Source: Mucilaginibacter endophyticus (lineage in GTDB: Bacteria; Bacteroidota; Bacteroidia; Sphingobacteriales; Sphingobacteriaceae). Taken from it: a stretch of 64,000 nt of DNA. The stretch covers positions 627,949 to 691,948 of the forward strand of contig NZ_QPCG01000001.1 of NCBI RefSeq assembly GCF_003351025.1, given 5' to 3'. The position numbers were made by a program, and so were the translations under genes. Shown here piece after piece: positions 35,182 through 43,824 of this stretch (position 1 is the stretch's first letter; every line of letters starts with the position of its first letter). Below the pieces are notes generated by a model. It did no database searches, was not told the origin of the DNA, and saw nothing but the letters and a program-made list of their open reading frames with translations.

Positions 35182-38100
35182 ATGAAATTTAAATTTAATA
35201 ACTACATCATTAAAATCATGAGGATTGCTTTTGTTTTAATAAGTATCCTTACCACGGCCTCATTAATGCTGCCTGCACATGCCGCCAGCGGCCAACTCCT
35301 TGATAAAAGGGTTACTATTAATATAAGAAACACAACAATGGAAGCCGCCATTAAGGAGCTTCAGGATCAAAGCAGGGTAAGTTTTGCCTATGATCGCCAG
35401 GTAATTAGCAGGTATACGGATGTTTCGCTTAATTTTCAACAGGAAACACTTGAAAACGTACTGAAAAAGTTACTGAAACCCCGGGCATTAGGGTTTAAGG
35501 AAGTAAACGGTGTCATCGTGATCAACGCGCTTAGCCGCGAAGAAATTAAACTACAGCAGCCCGGTAAGTTAGTAGGTAAAATTATTGACGAAAAATCCTT
35601 ATTCCTTCCTGCTGCGACTATCCGCATTGTAGAGCTTAATAAAGCTATACAAAGTAATGAGGCCGGCAATTACCTGCTTGAGGTTCCGGCAGGTGTTTAT
35701 ACGGTTGAGGTGAGTTACATCTCATACCAAACCCAGCAATTTAAAAATGTACAGATTAAAGCGGGTGAAACATCATCGCTTGATGTTAAACTGCTGCCGT
35801 CACAAAACGGTCTTAACGAGGTAGTGGTTGTAGGCTACGGCACGCAGAAAAAGGTAAACCTTACAGGCGCAGTAAGCCAGGTAGATGCCAAAGTTTTTAA
35901 TGACAGGCCGGTTGCCAACATTGGCCAGGCACTTGAAGGAACTGTACCCAATCTGAACATTACTTTTGGCGATGGCCATCCGGGTAGCCAGGGTAAGTTC
36001 AACGTACGTGGTTATGCATCTATTACCAATGTTAGCGGTTCGCCTCTGATATTGATTGATGGCGTGCCCGGCGATATCAATATGGTTAATCCATACGATG
36101 TGGAAACGGTAACCGTTTTGAAGGATGCAGCCTCGGCCGCTATTTACGGTGCAAGGGCTGCCTTTGGTGTGATATTGATTACCACCAAAAGCGCCAAAAA
36201 CGGACGACTTACCGTAAGCTTTGGCAGCAGCTATAGTTTACAAACGCCAACTACCAAAACTGATTTTATTACCGATGGTTATACCCAGCTGCGCCTGGTT
36301 GACGAGGCTTTTTCACGTACCAACGGAACAAGCTACAGTGGCTATAATGCCGAAGATTACGCCCAGTTAAAGTTGAGGCAAACTGATAAATCATTACCGA
36401 GCGTGGTTATTCAAAACAGGAACGGGCAAGATCAGTACGTGTATTACGGAAGTACAGATTGGTGGCATTTCCTGTTTAAAAACGTTACCCCGGCTATGGA
36501 TCATCATATTAACATTACCGGGGGTAATGATAAGGTTGATTTTGTAATGTCGGGAAGGTATTATCAGCAAAAAGGCTTGTTTCAAAAAGATTTGCGCGAA
36601 GATGTGTATAATGCCTACAATTACCGGGCAAAGATCAACGCGCATTTAGCCAGCTGGCTTACCGCTTTTTCAAATACTCAGTTTGCCGCCAATAACTATG
36701 TTTACCCGGGCAACAATTATGCTTACCCTGGTAAGGGGTATGTTGTTACGGGGCTTTACAACCATGCTATGGCCGCATATGTGCCACGAAATCCCGACGG
36801 CACTATCACATTTCGTACCGGATTAAACAATTACGGCGCGAGTGAGTATCCCGACTTACAAAACGGAAAAAGTTTTGGCGGTAATAGCAACTATGACATT
36901 ACCAATACTGTAGGTTTTACAGCCACTATTATCAAAGGGTTGACTTTAAATACCAGCTATGCTTATCAGTTAAGCCCTTCTTCTGGCTTTTTGCGTAATG
37001 ACGCTATTCCATGGTCGGTTGTGCCGGGGGTAATTAACCATGATGGTACGGATCAGTACAGAGAAAATACCGAGCTTGACCAGCACCACTCTATAAATAT
37101 TTATGCTACTTATGAAAAAAAGATCAATCGCAGTAACTTAAAAATAACTGGCGGCTACAATTACGAACTCCAAAAATATAAAACGAATAACTTAAAGGCC
37201 CAAAACCTGTTATCTGAAGATCTTAACCAGATTGATTTAGGTACCGGCACGCAGCAAGCCGGCGGTAACGCCAGGGAGTGGGCTTTATTAGGTTATTTTG
37301 GCAGGATCAATTATAATTATGACGGCAAATACCTGTTGGAAGCAAACGGCAGGTATGATGGTACATCCCGTTTTCCAAGCAACAGCAGATTTGGGTTTTT
37401 TCCTTCCATCTCGGGCGGCTGGAGAATAAGCGAAGAGAGCTTTTTTAAAAGCCTTAAACCTGCGGTTAGCGAATTTAAGTTAAGAAGTTCATATGGTTCA
37501 TTGGGTAACCAGGATATTGGTAACAGCAGCAGCAGTCTTTACCCTTATATCCCTGTAATTAACGCAGGCCAGTCAAACTGGATCACAAACGGCAACCAAA
37601 CCCAAACAACAAGCGCGCCAAACCCGGTAGTGCCTAATTTTACCTGGGAAAAATCTACATCACTTGACTTTGGAGCGGATATGGCATTTCTGAACAACCG
37701 CTTGCAAACTACATTTGACTGGTATAGCCGCAAAACTACGGATATGCTGATTGACGGTAAAACCCTGCCCTCGGTGTTCGGAGCAGCTTCACCTAAGCAA
37801 AACGCCGGCGATCTTGTTACCAAAGGATGGGATTTAAATATCAAATGGAACGATAATTTTAGCCTGATGGGTAAAACGTTTAACTACAACTTAGGTATCG
37901 TACTTTCTGATTACAAGGCTAAGATCACCAAATTTGATAACCCTAACGGATTGCTGAATAATTTTTATGCAGGCCAGGAGCTTGGCGAAATGTGGGGCTA
38001 CAGTCTTGATGGGTTCTTTAAATCAAACGAAGAGGCCCAAAACTGGAAAATAAACCAGGATTACGTTAACGGCGAACGTGTAGGTACGCCAGGTCAATGG

Positions 38101-38736
38101 GGTAATTTACAGGCGGGCGATGTTAAGTTTAAGGACCTGAATGGCGATGGTATAATTAATGACGGTAAAAATACCCTCAAAGATCATGGCGATTTGAAAA
38201 AGGTTGGTAACTCGTTGCCACGTTACTCATTTGGTATCAACGCGGGTTTTAACTGGAATAACTTTGATTTATCCCTGTTTTTTCAGGGTGTAGGTAAACA
38301 GGATTGGTATCCTAACACCGAAGCCGGTATGTTTTGGGGAACACTTGGCAGGCCATACTCATCCTTTATCCCTAAAGATTATGAGGCCAAATTATGGACG
38401 CCGCAAAATCCTAACTCATATTTCCCGATTAACAGGGGATACGCCGCTTATCCGGGTTCAACATTATCATTTAACAATGATACCTACATGCAAAATATTG
38501 CTTACATCAGGTTAAAGACGGCAACGCTGGGTTATAATTTACCAACAAAACTGGTTAGGAGATTTAAAATGGAACGCTTCCGCATTTTCTTCACCGGTCA
38601 AAACCTGTTCACCTTCACCAAACTTAAAAATAACTACATCGATCCGGAGTCGATCAATCCCGATGCTACAGACGTAGGCGCAAGATCTTATCCGTATTTA
38701 AAAACTTACACTTTGGGTTTGGATGTAACCTTTTAA
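35182..38736 (+). CDS. SusC/RagA-family TonB-dependent receptor with STN domain
   Basis: Outer-membrane receptor of about 1184 aa from ATG 35182, which I prefer over ATG 35143 because it gives a more normal basic N-terminus ahead of the hydrophobic signal (I-A-F-V-L-I-S-I-L). Order: signal peptide, STN domain, carboxypeptidase-regulatory-like domain (G-K-L-V-G-K-I-I-D-E-K), the classical SusC box L-N-E-V-V-V-V-G-Y-G-T-Q, plug with P-L-I-L-I-D-G-V-P-G-D-I, and a barrel ending T-L-G-L-D-V-T-F. Its SusD partner follows after ten bases. No enzyme gene accompanies the pair, so the substrate cannot be inferred. Confidence 0.93.
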   Translation: MKFKFNNYIIKIMRIAFVLISILTTASLMLPAHAASGQLLDKRVTINIRNTTMEAAIKELQDQSRVSFAYDRQVISRYTDVSLNFQQETLENVLKKLLKPRALGFKEVNGVIVINALSREEIKLQQPGKLVGKIIDEKSLFLPAATIRIVELNKAIQSNEAGNYLLEVPAGVYTVEVSYISYQTQQFKNVQIKAGETSSLDVKLLPSQNGLNEVVVVGYGTQKKVNLTGAVSQVDAKVFNDRPVANIGQALEGTVPNLNITFGDGHPGSQGKFNVRGYASITNVSGSPLILIDGVPGDINMVNPYDVETVTVLKDAASAAIYGARAAFGVILITTKSAKNGRLTVSFGSSYSLQTPTTKTDFITDGYTQLRLVDEAFSRTNGTSYSGYNAEDYAQLKLRQTDKSLPSVVIQNRNGQDQYVYYGSTDWWHFLFKNVTPAMDHHINITGGNDKVDFVMSGRYYQQKGLFQKDLREDVYNAYNYRAKINAHLASWLTAFSNTQFAANNYVYPGNNYAYPGKGYVVTGLYNHAMAAYVPRNPDGTITFRTGLNNYGASEYPDLQNGKSFGGNSNYDITNTVGFTATIIKGLTLNTSYAYQLSPSSGFLRNDAIPWSVVPGVINHDGTDQYRENTELDQHHSINIYATYEKKINRSNLKITGGYNYELQKYKTNNLKAQNLLSEDLNQIDLGTGTQQAGGNAREWALLGYFGRINYNYDGKYLLEANGRYDGTSRFPSNSRFGFFPSISGGWRISEESFFKSLKPAVSEFKLRSSYGSLGNQDIGNSSSSLYPYIPVINAGQSNWITNGNQTQTTSAPNPVVPNFTWEKSTSLDFGADMAFLNNRLQTTFDWYSRKTTDMLIDGKTLPSVFGAASPKQNAGDLVTKGWDLNIKWNDNFSLMGKTFNYNLGIVLSDYKAKITKFDNPNGLLNNFYAGQELGEMWGYSLDGFFKSNEEAQNWKINQDYVNGERVGTPGQWGNLQAGDVKFKDLNGDGIINDGKNTLKDHGDLKKVGNSLPRYSFGINAGFNWNNFDLSLFFQGVGKQDWYPNTEAGMFWGTLGRPYSSFIPKDYEAKLWTPQNPNSYFPINRGYAAYPGSTLSFNNDTYMQNIAYIRLKTATLGYNLPTKLVRRFKMERFRIFFTGQNLFTFTKLKNNYIDPESINPDATDVGARSYPYLKTYTLGLDVTF

Positions 38737-38746
38737 CTAAATCGAC

Positions 38747-40507
38747 ATGAAAAAAATATTATATTTAATAATAGCCGGGGCAATGCTGTTTTCAGGCTGT
38801 TCAAAATCGCTTGATAGAGAGCCGCTTTCGCAGATCTCGCCTGATAATGCTTTTAATTCTGAAAATGAGTTAAAACTTTATGTGTCGTCTTTTTACGATA
38901 AGATGCTGCCTAAATCTGATGGTGAGGATAACGGGTTTTACAGTCTGTATACCGAAAATAGCGATAATATTATACTTACCTATCTTGACGATAAGGTTAC
39001 CGGCAAACGAACCGTACCGGTATCAGGCGGTGGCTGGAACTGGGATAATTTGAGGAACGTGAATTACTTTCTGCAAAATTATCAACGGGGTAAACTTGCG
39101 CCGTCTGTTACTAATAAATATGTAGCGGTTGCTAAATTTTTTCGGGCATTCTTTTATTCCAGCATGGTGCAACGGTATGGCGATGTGCCGTGGTATTCTA
39201 AAGTTATTGAAGTAACGGATAACGCGGCATTAACCAAAGCGCGCGATCCGAGAACCATGGTTATGGATTCTGTGTTGAATGATATTGATTTTGCTATCAA
39301 TAACCTGCCTTCAACGCAATCACCGGATGTGATAAACAAATGGACAGCGCTAACTTTAAAATCAAGGTTATGTTTATTTGAAGGAACATTCAGGAAATAT
39401 CATACCGAATTTAAATTGCCCGATGCCGATAAATTTCTTCAGCTGGCGGCTGATGCCGGTGCACAGGTAATTGATCAGGGCCCGTATACTATTTATACAA
39501 GTACGCCTGATAAAGCTTATGCTACACTTTTTAATTCGTTAACAGTAAATCCAGGCGAAGTTATACTGGCGAGAGAGTTCAGTGCTAACCTGCAAATATT
39601 TCAAAACGTAAATTATTATGCCATATCGCCTTCATTTGGTAAACCAGGGCTTGAAAAACGACTGGTAAACAGCTACCTGATGAAAGACGGATCTCGTTTT
39701 ACAGATATTCCGGGCTATCAAACCAAACAGTTTTTTGAAGAAACACAAAACCGCGACCCCCGTTTATCGCAAACAGTACGTACACCAGGTTACAAAAGGG
39801 TAGACGGAACTGTTGCCCTGGCACCATCGTTTGGCGGTACCGTAACTGGTTACCAGTTAACCAAATTTGTAACCGCACAGGCAAATGACGCTCTTGGTAA
39901 GTCACCAAACCCGTTGCCAATTTTCAGGTATGCCGAAGTATTACTGAATTTTGCCGAGGCTAAAGCCGAATTAGGCACATTGACACAAGCCGATCTTGAT
40001 AAATCTGTGAAGCGTTTGAGAGATCGTGTTGCTATGCCAGCTATGAATATGGCAACTGCAAACGGCAATCCTGATCCTTACCTCGCAGCTCAATATACTC
40101 ATGTTAACGGGGCAAATAAGGGCGTTATATTGGAGATCCGTCGAGAACGCCGAATTGAGTTGGTAATGGAGGGATTTAGGTGGAATGACCTAATGCGATG
40201 GAAAGAAGGACATTTGGTTACCGATCAGTTTAAAGGTGAGTACTTTCCGGGACTTGGAAATTATGATCTGGATGGCGATGGAAAAACAGATGTAGTTATC
40301 TACGCCGATACGCCGCCCAATGTTCCAAATGCACAATTCCTGAAATTAGGCACAGATGTTACGTTGGAGAACGGGACAGCGGGTGGGAATATTCTTCCCA
40401 ACTCAAATCTTCCTAAAAAGTTTAATGAAGACAGGGATTACCTTTATCCTTTACCAACCCAGGATTTGCTTTTAAATCCTAATCTAAAACAAAATCCTAA
40501 CTGGTAA
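38747..40507 (+). CDS. RagB/SusD-family nutrient-binding lipoprotein
   Basis: 586-aa SusD-like lipoprotein. Lipobox L-F-S-G-C-S-K (Cys about residue 19), then the family start L-D-R-E-P-L-S-Q-I-S-P-D-N-A-F. TPR-like helices follow, and near the end R-R-E-R-R-I-E-L-V-M-E-G-F-R-W-N-D-L-M-R and the closing P-L-P-T-Q-D-L-L-L-N-P-N-L-K-Q-N-P. This is the canonical RagB/SusD form, unlike the shorter SusD-like protein of the phosphate-ester locus. It ends the locus; a strong hairpin terminator lies about 200 bases downstream. Confidence 0.93.
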   Translation: MKKILYLIIAGAMLFSGCSKSLDREPLSQISPDNAFNSENELKLYVSSFYDKMLPKSDGEDNGFYSLYTENSDNIILTYLDDKVTGKRTVPVSGGGWNWDNLRNVNYFLQNYQRGKLAPSVTNKYVAVAKFFRAFFYSSMVQRYGDVPWYSKVIEVTDNAALTKARDPRTMVMDSVLNDIDFAINNLPSTQSPDVINKWTALTLKSRLCLFEGTFRKYHTEFKLPDADKFLQLAADAGAQVIDQGPYTIYTSTPDKAYATLFNSLTVNPGEVILAREFSANLQIFQNVNYYAISPSFGKPGLEKRLVNSYLMKDGSRFTDIPGYQTKQFFEETQNRDPRLSQTVRTPGYKRVDGTVALAPSFGGTVTGYQLTKFVTAQANDALGKSPNPLPIFRYAEVLLNFAEAKAELGTLTQADLDKSVKRLRDRVAMPAMNMATANGNPDPYLAAQYTHVNGANKGVILEIRRERRIELVMEGFRWNDLMRWKEGHLVTDQFKGEYFPGLGNYDLDGDGKTDVVIYADTPPNVPNAQFLKLGTDVTLENGTAGGNILPNSNLPKKFNEDRDYLYPLPTQDLLLNPNLKQNPNW

Positions 40508-40701
40508 AACAAAATAGAGGATCTCAGAAGGGATGGCTATTGTTTAACTCCGTCTCGACTGTAACAAACAGCGTTAATGAATTTTCAAGACGAAAAGAAG
40601 GACACTGGCAAGCGGTTAGGATTGATAAACGGTCTGGTAAAGGTTTGTCTTTGCCTTTCAATTGAGGTGCCCTGTCTCGATTTTTGATACGCTTCTTCTA
40701 A

Positions 40702-40758
40702 AAATAGCAAATAAGTAAGCCCCTTAAATAATGCAAGGGGCTTACTTATTTGCTATTT
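40702..40758. terminator. 24-bp perfect inverted repeat, bidirectional terminator
   Basis: Two perfectly complementary 24-base arms (40702-40725 and 40735-40758) surround a nine-base loop; the inner part is GC-rich (AGCCCCTT with AAGGGGCT) and the outer part AT-rich. It can terminate transcription from the susCD locus on the left and from the minus strand on the right. Confidence 0.75.
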
Positions 40759-40904
40759 AATTAGCTATCTTTTTTGGCAAATTCCGCCGAGCCCTCAATA
40801 AATTTGAACAGGCGGCTGTTCCAGCAATTTTCGATTGCTTCGAATTTATAAAGGGCGTTGAGGCTACCTGGATTCAATTGATACCCTCAGTGCCGGGCGT
40901 ATTT

Positions 40905-41051
40905 CTATATTTTTTTAAAAAAGTACAGGAAGTCAAACGGCTTGGCAATATGGCCGTCGGTGCTGTAAATATCTAATTTTTCGCCGTTTATCCTGATAAT
41001 TGCTTCATCGGGTTTTTCAGATAACACGGTGTAGGTACTCCCGTTGATCAT
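40905..41051 (-). pseudogene. Short open remnant (48 codons), unknown
   Basis: From ATG 41051 the minus strand reads a 48-residue protein-like sequence (start M-I-N-G-S-T-Y-T-V-L-S-E-K, end F-D-F-L-Y-F-F-K-K-I). The same frame stays open upstream for another ~17 codons without a start and is then closed by two stops. It therefore looks like the C-terminal end of a lost gene rather than a complete one. Family not recognised. Confidence 0.3.
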
Positions 41052-41231
41052 TAACCGGGGTATAGTAAAATCTTTTGGTAGCAAAGTCTTTCCATTAATC
41101 TATTAGTAAACCGGCAGCCATTCTCCGTCTGACTTCAGTAGTTTTTTTATCATTTACGAAGGTATTCTGTTTTGTTTTAAGTAAAATAAAATGCAAATTG
41201 TTTGATACATGTTTAGCGGCAGATAAGAAGA

Positions 41232-41303
41232 TTTCTGTTGTATCAACTGGGATCGAACCAGTGAAACAAGGATATTTAGTCCTTTGCACTTGAATAACCG
41301 TGA
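41232..41303 (-). tRNA. Degenerate tRNA-like sequence (3' half)
   Basis: On the minus strand the 3' half folds as a tRNA: anticodon arm AAGGA-CTAAATA-TCCTT (5 bp, 7-base loop), five-base variable loop, T-arm ACTGG-TTCGATC-CCAGT (5 bp, canonical T loop), then TGATACA as acceptor strand. The 5' side has only a poor D-arm and does not pair with the acceptor strand. The base after the would-be anticodon is T instead of a purine. I read it as a tRNA pseudogene or attachment-site remnant, not a functional tRNA. Confidence 0.4.
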
Positions 41304-41480
41304 CTCGAAAATTACCGACCAAATCATCGCTAAAGAGGATTCATTTTAGATGCAAGCTGAAAAATATACCACACAATTTGCAGGGTGGTACGAATATGGT
41401 ACAGAAAATTTTGACCGTGTTTTTATAATTCTTAAATTGCTAACCATAAACACGATACGACAAATTTTTCAAAATAACCT

Positions 41481-41527
41481 AAAGATTTCTAATCTGTAGG
41501 TCTTTGGTTCGAATCCAAATGGGATCA
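41481..41527 (+). tRNA. 3' half of tRNA-Arg(TCT)-like gene, partial
   Basis: Anticodon arm AAAGA-TTTCTAA-TCTGT (4 of 5 pairs, anticodon TCT), variable AGGTC, T-arm TTTGG-TTCGAAT-CCAAA (perfect), acceptor strand TGGGATC and discriminator A. No matching 5' half (GATCCCA and D-arm) precedes it. A 3'-half-only tRNA is what integrase-mediated insertion and later loss leaves behind. Confidence 0.5.
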
Positions 41528-41644
41528 CGAAATTGGACAAGTCATTTTTTCTGATGATTTGTCCAATTTTATTTTGAGGCAATTTATTGTTAATCAGATA
41601 AATACACTACGCTGCAATATTGACTCTACCGGTTCGAAGTAAAC
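41503..41644 (+). repeat. Diverged repeat, copy 1 (tRNA 3' end plus hairpin)
   Basis: About 140 bases starting in the T-arm of the partial tRNA-Arg, running through GGATCAC, a GGACAA...TTGTCC hairpin, TTATTTT, GTTAATCA/GCTAATCA-like and ending at ACTCTACCGGTTCGAAG. A second diverged copy in the same orientation lies at 55237-55375. The shared order of all these blocks, aligned by eye, is the evidence. Confidence 0.6.
41531..41573 (+). terminator. Intrinsic terminator after the tRNA-Arg remnant
   Basis: AATTGGACAAGTCAT pairs with ATGATTTGTCCAATT (one G-T pair) around an eight-base loop and is followed by TTATTTT. Position right behind the tRNA 3' end fits a former tRNA terminator. Confidence 0.65.
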
Positions 41645-41773
41645 CGTTTTCTATAGCGAAATGCTCCGGAAATAAAGTCATAATAACCTGCCTTTGTTTT
41701 TCAGTTTCGTATACCGAGAACACATAATCCAGTTTCAATCAGTTACTCAAGCCCGTATATTAATAAATTAAGT

Positions 41774-42009
41774 ATGGATGCAGTAATGATTGTTAGGAAT
41801 AGGGTCTTCACCATGGTCATTTTTCTTGGATTGGGTTATTACGGCGACCGCAGCGTTATGAACCAATCGGAGTAGCGCTGGCTATTTGGGTATTCCAGAT
41901 CAGTTTTAGCGACTTATGGTTACCGTATTTTATTTACGGGCTGTTTGAATGGGTCTGGCGCAGTCTTAGCTACCTGAAGGTACAAGCTCTAAAAAAGCAG
42001 GCAGGCTGA
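41774..42009 (+). pseudogene. C-terminal remnant of a DUF418 membrane protein
   Basis: Two adjoining frames give the end of a DUF418 protein: one reads F-T-M-V-I-F-L-G-L-G-Y-Y-G-D, then after a frameshift near 41850 the other reads Y-E-P-I-G-V-A-L-A-I-W-V-F-Q and F-E-W-V-W-R-S-L-S-Y, the typical DUF418 C-terminal W-L-W-R-S-L-T-Y block. Only the last ~75 residues of an expected ~400 are present and they are frameshifted. It converges with the minus-strand peptide operon. Confidence 0.6.
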
Positions 42010-42037
42010 ACGCTCCGGCTTTCAACCTGCCTGCCGC

Positions 42038-42922
42038 TTACCGGTTTTCGAGGGCCTGCACGGCCCGGTACCTGACCAGTGGCGCGGTATCCCGGAGGGC
42101 TTTTTGCCAAATATGTTCTGAATCTCCGGCGTGAATAGTCGCCAGCGCCTGATAGGCCATGCCACGAGTGGCCGGGTGAAAGTATTTTTGCGAAATCTGA
42201 TCAAGGAGATCGGCGGTTTGCCCGTTGTGCAAGTACGTGGCCATTCGGCAGACCATCAACCTCGCGGAACCCGCGTTCTGGATACAGGATTTTATCGTGC
42301 CGTTCGTGAGGTCAAACCAATATTGGTTGCGCATGGCCAGTTCCGGGCTGTTGACCATCAGGTTGAGGGATATGGAAAACCCGAAGGGTTCTTCCTGGGA
42401 ATGGATATCTTTTGAGGCCCGGTAGAACATCACCTTGCCTGCCGGTAGGGTGGTGTGTTCCAGGAAGGAAATCGCTACCTGCTCTCCCGGGTAACCGACA
42501 ACGCTTTCAGGATCGTATTCATAGATACTTGTCGCATACCCCGGACCGTAATGCCCTACGGTCAAAAACGAAAAATTATGATCGTGCGGTAGCTCATAGG
42601 CGAACAGGCTGTTCTCCCATTCCACATCATCAGTCTTCCCTGACCTGGGGAACCACATATTGGCCCTGACAAAACAGTTGCGTCCCCTGCCCAGTTGCAG
42701 CGTCTGGGCGGAGTAATCATTGGCTTTCTGGAAATTGGCCAGGTCTGCCAGTTCCTGGTTCACCCTTTCGGTCAGAAAGGTGCTGTTGTTGGACAATTGT
42801 TTTAACTGTTCGGCTGATGCCAGCACCCTGTCTGTGTCCCTGACATCCAGGTCAGCGATGAACTCCATGTATTCCGGGAGTGTGATCGATTTTTCGGTTG
42901 AACATGCGATGGTAATGGCCAT
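42038..42922 (-). CDS. Cupin-like protein with C-terminal HEAT repeats, metal ligands present
   Basis: 294 aa, no signal peptide. N-terminal helices (1-75), then a beta-rich centre with cupin-style motifs: P-H113-D-H115-N-F as the first metal-binding pair, and P-A-G-K...H174-S-Q-E-E-P-F-G-F-S-I-S-L-N-L as motif 2. The last ~75 residues form HEAT/PBS-lyase-like helices (G-M-A-Y-Q-A-L-A-T-I, P-L-V-R-Y-R-A-V-Q-A-L). A mononuclear metal enzyme, perhaps an oxygenase, docked to a partner by HEAT repeats is inference. It is the last gene of the operon, one base after the previous stop, and is a distant architectural paralogue of that gene product. Exact family not recognised. Confidence 0.6.
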   Translation of the reverse strand: MAITIACSTEKSITLPEYMEFIADLDVRDTDRVLASAEQLKQLSNNSTFLTERVNQELADLANFQKANDYSAQTLQLGRGRNCFVRANMWFPRSGKTDDVEWENSLFAYELPHDHNFSFLTVGHYGPGYATSIYEYDPESVVGYPGEQVAISFLEHTTLPAGKVMFYRASKDIHSQEEPFGFSISLNLMVNSPELAMRNQYWFDLTNGTIKSCIQNAGSARLMVCRMATYLHNGQTADLLDQISQKYFHPATRGMAYQALATIHAGDSEHIWQKALRDTAPLVRYRAVQALENR

Positions 42923-42923
42923 A

Positions 42924-43820
42924 TTAATTATTGTTTAAAGATCGGATGGTGCCAATAGATAGCCTGGCTGCTTTTCTTATATGTGGGTGTACATCGGTCA
43001 GCGCTTTTTCAAGCAGGCGAAGCCCTTCCTGCTGATCGAGGCGGAAGATATTCTGGATCATGGCCCACCTGACATAATGGTCTTCATGTGTTGCGAGGGA
43101 CAGGAGAACGGGTACCGAAGAACTTTCACCGATTTCCCCCAATAGTTCGGCGACATAGGTGATCCTCGAAGATCGGGCGGATGAGGCCGTGGCACGTTGC
43201 GGCAGCCAGGTTTCCCTGCTGTATTCCCAGCGGAGAGGTACCCTGCAAACTGATGAGAATGTCAATAAAAGTACCGGCTTGTCAACAGAAACGATCCGGA
43301 AGATGTCTGCCGCAGCCCGGATACGGTAGATTTCACCCGCTTGCAGTTCCGTTTTATTTCCCCTGATCAGTGGGCCGTGTTTTTCGGGTATGTTGTTCGG
43401 AAAAGGATGTGGTTGCTCAAACGCTTCCATTTTCAGGGCCCCCGTGCCCTGGAAATCAATGAGCGCGACCATCAGGTCTTCTGTTGTGCTGAATAGTTTA
43501 TCAGATAGTTTCATACCGGGTTCCAGGAGTTTCAGCCAAAGCGAGAAGTTGTCCTTGAGCAGCACGCCCATGTCGATCTCGGAACTGCCGCCGACGGGGA
43601 TATAGGCGTTACTGGAACACATCAGGTCCAGTTCTGAATTCAGCAGGTCGATGACAAAGCCGGACGCGAGTAATGCTTTGAAAGCGGTTTCGCAATCCCA
43701 AAAGCTGTTCCTGTGCCCGCCGGTCAGGATTAGTTCGGCCTGGTCTGCAAAAGTTTTCAGCGCGGGTACACTTTTGAGCCGGTCGACGGGACCGGCTGTC
43801 TGTTTATCTGTGTTGTCCAT
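42924..43820 (-). CDS. Cupin-like/HEAT-repeat paralogue lacking the metal-binding histidine pair
   Basis: 298 aa from ATG 43820; the frame is open 12 codons further but that would overlap the preceding gene, while 43820 lies four bases after its stop. It has the same layout as the next gene product: N-terminal helices, a beta-rich middle (F-S-L-W-L-K-L-L-E-P-G-M, L-Q-A-G-E-I-Y-R-I) and C-terminal HEAT repeats (S-V-P-V-L-L-S-L-A, V-R-W-A-M-I-Q-N-I-F-R-L, I-R-K-A-A-R-L-S-I). The His-x-His and second His seen in the paralogue are absent, so this copy may be a non-catalytic partner or peptide-binding subunit. Family not recognised. Confidence 0.6.
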   Translation of the reverse strand: MDNTDKQTAGPVDRLKSVPALKTFADQAELILTGGHRNSFWDCETAFKALLASGFVIDLLNSELDLMCSSNAYIPVGGSSEIDMGVLLKDNFSLWLKLLEPGMKLSDKLFSTTEDLMVALIDFQGTGALKMEAFEQPHPFPNNIPEKHGPLIRGNKTELQAGEIYRIRAAADIFRIVSVDKPVLLLTFSSVCRVPLRWEYSRETWLPQRATASSARSSRITYVAELLGEIGESSSVPVLLSLATHEDHYVRWAMIQNIFRLDQQEGLRLLEKALTDVHPHIRKAARLSIGTIRSLNNN

Positions 43821-43824
43821 GATG

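Larger units (their letters stand above)
40508..42037. other. 1.5-kb gene-poor, scarred intergenic region
   Basis: It contains no intact recognised gene. What it holds: a 36-codon open frame at 40577-40687 (not convincing), a long perfect hairpin, a minus-strand open remnant at 40905-41051, two tRNA 3'-half-like sequences pointing outward, a repeat copy with a terminator hairpin, and the C-terminal tail of a DUF418 membrane protein. This mixture is typical of a spot where elements have been inserted and deleted repeatedly. Confidence 0.6.

Noticed and set aside
40577..40687. 36-codon open frame after the SusD gene
   Set aside because: Short, isolated, no recognised family and no clear translation signal; kept only as a note on the intergenic region.
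41260..41275. TTTGC-type att core as in Bacteroides conjugative transposons (TAGTCCTTTGCACTTG stretch)
   Set aside because: The match is only five bases, and no integrase or second end was found to support it.
41232..41303. Functional tRNA gene
   Set aside because: The 3' half folds well, but the 5' acceptor strand does not pair and the D-arm is poor.
41095..41322. 75-codon minus-strand open frame
   Set aside because: It runs through the tRNA-like sequence at 41232-41303 and reads without protein-like character; tRNA remnant is the better explanation.
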